Shown here: positions 4,580 to 7,498 of the stretch, one piece after another
Numbering within the stretch: position 1 is the first letter of the stretch
Layout: every line of letters starts with the position of its first letter
Translations under genes and position numbers: made by a program
NCBI GenBank assembly: GCA_007136055.1
Contig: SLHT01000289.1
Coordinates: 1-7,498, forward strand
Direction of reading: 5' to 3'
DNA: 7,498 nucleotides
Source of the DNA: Syntrophomonadaceae bacterium
Lineage (GTDB): Bacteria > Bacillota > Dethiobacteria > DTU022
The notes under the pieces: generated by a model
The model's input: the letters and a program-made list of their open reading frames with translations, nothing else
Database searches by the model: none
Told to the model about the DNA's origin: nothing

Positions 4580-6364
4580 ATGAGTGAGTTAATTAAAGGT
4601 GGGGCATTTTTGCTTGGACCTGTGGATGAAAACACTGTTTTTACTCCCGAAGAATTCGATGATATTCACATGATGATCAAGAAAACAAGCTATGATTTTA
4701 TGAAAAACCAGGTCGAACCAAAAATTGACGAGATTGAAGAGATGGCCGAAGGCGTAACCCTGGGATTACTGCGCGAAGCCGGGGAACTGGGGCTTTTAGG
4801 CAGCGATATCCCTGAAGAGTACGGTGGAGAAGAAGCGGACAAAATTACAACAATGATTATTACCGAGAACGCTTCTATTTGCGGCGGTTCGTTTGCTACG
4901 CCTTTTGGCGCTCACACAGGCATCGGCACTCTGCCTATTGTATATTTCGGCAACGAAGAGCAAAAGAAAAAATATCTTCCCGGTTTGGCTTCGGGTGAGA
5001 AGATTGCAGCTTATGCATTAACTGAACCCGAAGCAGGTTCCGATGCTTTAAACTGCAAAACCAAGGCTGTTTTAAGTGATGATGGAAAACATTATCTCTT
5101 AACCGGTGCCAAGCAGTATATCACCAATGGATCATGGGCCGATGTCATTGTTACTTATGCTAAAATTGACGGTGAAAGGTTTACCGCATTTATTGTTGAA
5201 GCCGATACTGAAGGTGTATCAATAGATCCTGAAGAAAAGAAGATGGGTATTAAAGGATCATCGACCACCAGCGTTATTTTTGATAATGCCCGGGTGCCGG
5301 TAGAGAATATGCTCTGGAATGAAGGAAAAGGTCACCAGGTTGCTTTTAATATTCTCAACATCGGCCGCTTTAAGCTGGGAGCCGGATGCGTTGGTGGAAG
5401 CAAAAAGGTTATTGAGTTTTCTTCCGAATATGCGCTCCAGAGAGTCCAGTTCAAACAGCCGATTGCCCAGTTTAATGCGATCAAGAATAAAATCGCCAAT
5501 ATGGCTATGCTTACTTACATTATGGAAAGCCTGGTCTACCGCGTTGGCGGCATGATTGAAGAAAAACTGGAAGAAGTAAAGGAAAGCGGTGCTGAAAGCT
5601 CGGATATTGTGCAGGCAATTCAGGAATATGCTATTGAATGTTCTATTTCCAAGGTTTGGTGTTCCGAAGCAATGGACTACATTGCCGATGAAGGGGTTCA
5701 AATATTTGGTGGTTACGGTTACAGCCAGGAGTACCCGGCAGAACGTTCCTACCGGGACAGCCGGATCAACCGTATCTTTGAAGGCACAAATGAAGTAAAC
5801 AGGATGCTTATCCCGGGAACCCTGCTGCGCAAAGCTATGAAGCAGGAAGTCCCCTTCATGGAATCTGTGATGGGCCTTGGCGGGACCCTCGGCAAACTTA
5901 AAGAGGCTGAAGTTCCTGAAGGAACTCCGGAAAAAGAGGAATATTATTTGAACAACATGAAAACACTCTTTTTACTGGCGGCTGGAAATGCCGCGCAGAC
6001 ATACGGTCAGGATCTGACCAATGAGCAGGAAATCCTCTGCACTCTCGCCGATATGGCTATGGAAATATTTGCGGCTGAAAGCGGTCTTTTAAGAGCGAAA
6101 AAAATGCTGGCCCAGGGTGAAAGCGAAGAGTCCAAAATGGCTATGAGTATGACCAGGGTCTTTATCCATGAAATGGTTCCGAAGATGGAGGGCTGGGCTA
6201 AAGAGGTAATTGCAGGCACCCTGAAAGATGAAGCTGCATCAAAAGCTTACTCCGGCATCCGCTTGTGCACCCAGCATTTTGAGCCGATCAATACTTATTT
6301 GCCCAAGCGTGAAATTGCTGATATGGTTTACGAGTGCAAAAAGTATTTCCTCGATCGCGACTAA
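4580..6364 (+). CDS. fadE: Acyl-CoA dehydrogenase, FadE/VLCAD-like long form
   Basis: This FAD-dependent enzyme converts an acyl-CoA to a trans-2-enoyl-CoA, the first oxidation step of beta-oxidation, passing electrons to an electron-transfer flavoprotein. At 594 residues it matches the long Bacillus FadE type and not the ~380-residue short-chain dehydrogenases. The N-terminal helical domain spans about 25-140. The first family signature is AYALTEPEAGSDA (144-156), and the beta domain runs to about 245. The second signature region is QIFGGYGYSQEYPAERSYRDSR (374-395). E401 in IFEGTNE is the expected catalytic base. Residues 420-594 form the extra C-terminal helical domain of VLCAD/FadE-like enzymes. 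AAAAAGGAG (4561-4569) lies ten bases before the ATG. No thiolase, enoyl-CoA hydratase or EtfAB gene adjoins it, so chain-length preference is open. The frame is intact. The symbol is by similarity. Confidence 0.93.
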   Translation: MSELIKGGAFLLGPVDENTVFTPEEFDDIHMMIKKTSYDFMKNQVEPKIDEIEEMAEGVTLGLLREAGELGLLGSDIPEEYGGEEADKITTMIITENASICGGSFATPFGAHTGIGTLPIVYFGNEEQKKKYLPGLASGEKIAAYALTEPEAGSDALNCKTKAVLSDDGKHYLLTGAKQYITNGSWADVIVTYAKIDGERFTAFIVEADTEGVSIDPEEKKMGIKGSSTTSVIFDNARVPVENMLWNEGKGHQVAFNILNIGRFKLGAGCVGGSKKVIEFSSEYALQRVQFKQPIAQFNAIKNKIANMAMLTYIMESLVYRVGGMIEEKLEEVKESGAESSDIVQAIQEYAIECSISKVWCSEAMDYIADEGVQIFGGYGYSQEYPAERSYRDSRINRIFEGTNEVNRMLIPGTLLRKAMKQEVPFMESVMGLGGTLGKLKEAEVPEGTPEKEEYYLNNMKTLFLLAAGNAAQTYGQDLTNEQEILCTLADMAMEIFAAESGLLRAKKMLAQGESEESKMAMSMTRVFIHEMVPKMEGWAKEVIAGTLKDEAASKAYSGIRLCTQHFEPINTYLPKREIADMVYECKKYFLDRD

Positions 6365-6390
6365 GGTAATAAAGCTCAGTATTGACTGAA

Positions 6391-6428
6391 ATAAAAGAAG
6401 GGAGCCGGTTAATTAGCCTGCTCCCTTC
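6391..6428 (-). terminator. Terminator of rpmB, possibly shared with the convergent fadE-like gene
   Basis: GAAGGGAGC (6397-6405) and GCTCCCTTC (6420-6428) form a nine-base-pair GC-rich stem, and the GGTT/AGCC bases inside can extend it. On the minus strand it is followed by TTTTAT, so it terminates rpmB. On the plus strand the tail is ACAATTCT, which is poor, so action on the 4580-6364 transcript is possible but weaker. Confidence 0.8.
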
Positions 6429-6470
6429 ACAATTCTACACTGATAATATTTGGGTTTAATTTGCGATTTA

Positions 6471-6662
6471 TTAGATTGCTCTTTTAATTTTGCCGGCTTT
6501 AATACAGCGGCTGCAAACGTTTAACCTCCGGGGGGATCCATTATGCATGATCTTAATTTTTTGGATGTTTGGACGCCACTTTCGCTTTGTCTTCATGTTG
6601 GAGTGACTGATTTGAAAACCAGTAGCTTTACTTTTACTGCAAATAATGCAAACTTTAGCCAT
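6471..6662 (-). CDS. rpmB: 50S ribosomal protein L28
   Basis: This is L28, a small basic protein of the large ribosomal subunit. The 63-residue product has the usual bacterial length and layout: MAKVCIICSK at the start, then GFQISHSNMKTKRKWRPN (15-32) and the C-terminal CSRCIKAGKI. Two CxxC pairs (C5/C8 and C50/C53) mark the zinc-binding C+ form; many bacteria also carry a cysteine-free paralogue used under zinc limitation. The start is supported by GGGAGGG (6676-6670 on the minus strand) seven bases before the ATG. It has its own extended -10 promoter candidate and its own terminator, so it is monocistronic, divergent from coaD and convergent with the acyl-CoA dehydrogenase gene. Confidence 0.96.
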   Translation of the reverse strand: MAKVCIICSKSKATGFQISHSNMKTKRKWRPNIQKIKIMHNGSPRRLNVCSRCIKAGKIKRAI

Positions 6663-6700
6663 TTTACAACCCTCCCGGCACCTGTATTGTCACGCGTTTT

Positions 6701-6729
6701 ATTGTAGCACATCAAGAACTATCAAACAA
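6701..6729 (-). promoter_or_regulatory. Candidate promoter for rpmB
   Basis: On the minus strand, TTGTTT (6729-6724) is followed after 17 bases by TACAAT (6706-6701), five of six matches to the -10 box, with TGC directly before it (extended -10). The leader would be about 30 bases. It is the best promoter match in the window. Confidence 0.6.
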
Positions 6730-6810
6730 GGTATATTTTAATTGTTTTAAAGCAGGTTATAGCTGTTTTATAGAGAAAAATATTTTATAGCCTAAAAACC
6801 GAAACTGTAA

Positions 6811-6817
6811 AAGGGGG
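6811..6817 (+). promoter_or_regulatory. Ribosome binding site supporting the TTG start of coaD
   Basis: AAGGGGG ends seven bases before the TTG at 6825. The encoded protein then starts exactly where the family does (TIAIYPGSFDP), so the TTG start is well supported. No clear -35/-10 pair was found in the AT-rich 6730-6810 stretch. Confidence 0.7.
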
Positions 6818-6824
6818 CAATATT

Positions 6825-7301
6825 TTGACAATAGCTATCTATCCAGGAAGTTTTGATCCGGTTACCAAGGGGCATCTCGATATTATTATCAGATCAAGCA
6901 AGATAATGGACCACTTGATAGTTGCAGTTCTTGAGAATCCCCGGAAAGTGGCAAGCTACAATATTGAAAAAAGAGTAGAGATGCTCAAATTGGTGACGGA
7001 ACCATACCCCAATGTCGAGGTCGATTATTACAAGGGTTTATTGATCGATTATGCAGAGCAGAAAAAAATAGATATTATTGTTAAGGGTCTTCGAGCCATT
7101 TCTGATTTTGAATTTGAATTTCAGATGGCCCTGGTCAATCAAAAGTTGAACCCGGCAATTGAAACATTGTTTATGATGACCAACAGCAAATACTCTTACC
7201 TGAGCTCCAGTATAGTTAAAGAAATTGCCGCCCTGGGTGGTGACATCAGCAGCCTGGTCCCGCCTGAAGTTCACGATATAATCATTGAAATCTATAAATA
7301 A
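6825..7301 (+). CDS. coaD: Pantetheine-phosphate adenylyltransferase (PPAT)
   Basis: CoaD transfers AMP from ATP to 4'-phosphopantetheine, giving dephospho-CoA and pyrophosphate; it is the penultimate, usually essential, step of CoA synthesis in the cytoplasm. The 158-residue length is normal for the hexameric bacterial enzyme. The nucleotidyltransferase motif is YPGSFDPVTKGH (6-17), with TKGH as the (T/H)xGH signature and H17 the transition-state-stabilising histidine. K41, in ENPRK, aligns with the conserved substrate-binding lysine. KGLRAISDFEFE (87-98) contains the phosphopantetheine/ATP-contacting arginine R90. YSYLSSSIVKEIA (123-135) is the C-terminal ATP-binding segment. Translation starts at TTG. 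In many Firmicutes coaD follows rsmD, but here it is divergent from rpmB with no rsmD in between. CoA supply relates only loosely to the acyl-CoA dehydrogenase gene. Confidence 0.96.
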   Translation: MTIAIYPGSFDPVTKGHLDIIIRSSKIMDHLIVAVLENPRKVASYNIEKRVEMLKLVTEPYPNVEVDYYKGLLIDYAEQKKIDIIVKGLRAISDFEFEFQMALVNQKLNPAIETLFMMTNSKYSYLSSSIVKEIAALGGDISSLVPPEVHDIIIEIYK

Positions 7302-7379
7302 AAGCTTGCGGAGTGATTGAAGCAGTTAAATGTCGAATCTGTAAGAGAAAAATTATAGCATAAGGTGGAAAAATAAAAG

Positions 7380-7498
7380 ATGTATAAATATTATTATCAG
7401 TTATTTGCCGCCTCAGCTGTTCCTGCTACCGGCGAGCCGATGCCCGATATGCCCGGGAGTATAATGTTTTTTGGAATATTTATTACCGTGCTTGGGAT
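7380..7498 (+). CDS. Start of a possible small membrane protein (3' end outside window)
   Basis: An ATG at 7380 opens a frame that stays open to the window end (39 full codons). It starts MYKYYYQLFAASAVPATGEP and continues MPDMPGSIMFFGIFITVLG, where the last residues look like the start of a transmembrane helix. An in-frame TAA at 7374 excludes a longer 5' extension. AAGGTGG at 7362-7368 could be the ribosome binding site, though its 11-base distance is long. It lies 78 bases after coaD with no terminator between, so cotranscription is possible. I do not recognise the family. Confidence 0.5.
   Translation, partial: MYKYYYQLFAASAVPATGEPMPDMPGSIMFFGIFITVLG

Noticed and set aside
5258..5701. 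147-codon minus-strand frame inside the acyl-CoA dehydrogenase gene
   Set aside because: Lies opposite conserved catalytic-domain coding sequence; its composition is what the reverse complement would give.
7313..7363. 16-codon GTG-started ORF ending VKCRICKRKIIA after coaD
   Set aside because: Too short, with a ribosome binding sequence abutting the start codon; a single CxxC is not enough to claim a zinc peptide.

Overview
The window looks like chromosomal DNA from an anaerobic, low-to-medium GC Gram-positive bacterium, probably a Clostridia-type Firmicute. This is inferred from strong AAGGAGG-type ribosome binding sites, a TTG start on coaD, an L28 protein that keeps its zinc cysteines, a Bacillus FadE-like long acyl-CoA dehydrogenase, a DUF401 permease and a QueG-like iron-sulfur protein. 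Species cannot be named from the sequence alone.

Layout. Positions 1-650 (+) hold the C-terminal part of an adenylate-forming acyl ligase cut by the window edge. It converges on a DUF401 membrane transporter at 831-2072 (-). A divergent spacer (2073-2267) leads to a QueG-like [4Fe-4S] protein at 2268-3074 (+). The 520-base gap that follows is not empty: on the minus strand it carries the badly decayed middle of a GlcD-type FAD-linked oxidase, recognisable in several reading frames. Then come a bacterioferritin-like gene (3595-4122, +) with a strong terminator, a tRNA-Leu(CAA) gene on the minus strand (4272-4356) with its own hairpin and promoter candidate, and a full-length acyl-CoA dehydrogenase (4580-6364, +). 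rpmB (L28, 6471-6662, -) and coaD (6825-7301, +) are divergently arranged, and a small membrane-protein-like reading frame begins at 7380 and runs off the window.

How the genes fit together. Most units look monocistronic, with frequent strand switches and a terminator or promoter for nearly each one, so there is no clear operon. A loose metabolic theme is acyl activation and oxidation: the acyl-AMP/CoA ligase, the acyl-CoA dehydrogenase, CoA synthesis through coaD, and a dead flavin oxidase. Bacterioferritin adds iron storage or peroxide handling. I found no defence system, CRISPR array, insertion sequence or phage module. The most informative unexpected item is the GlcD-like pseudogene. Secondary items are the atypical cysteine layout of the Fe-S protein, an orphan Shine-Dalgarno with a micro-ORF, and inverted repeats near the tRNA and acyl-CoA dehydrogenase promoters.
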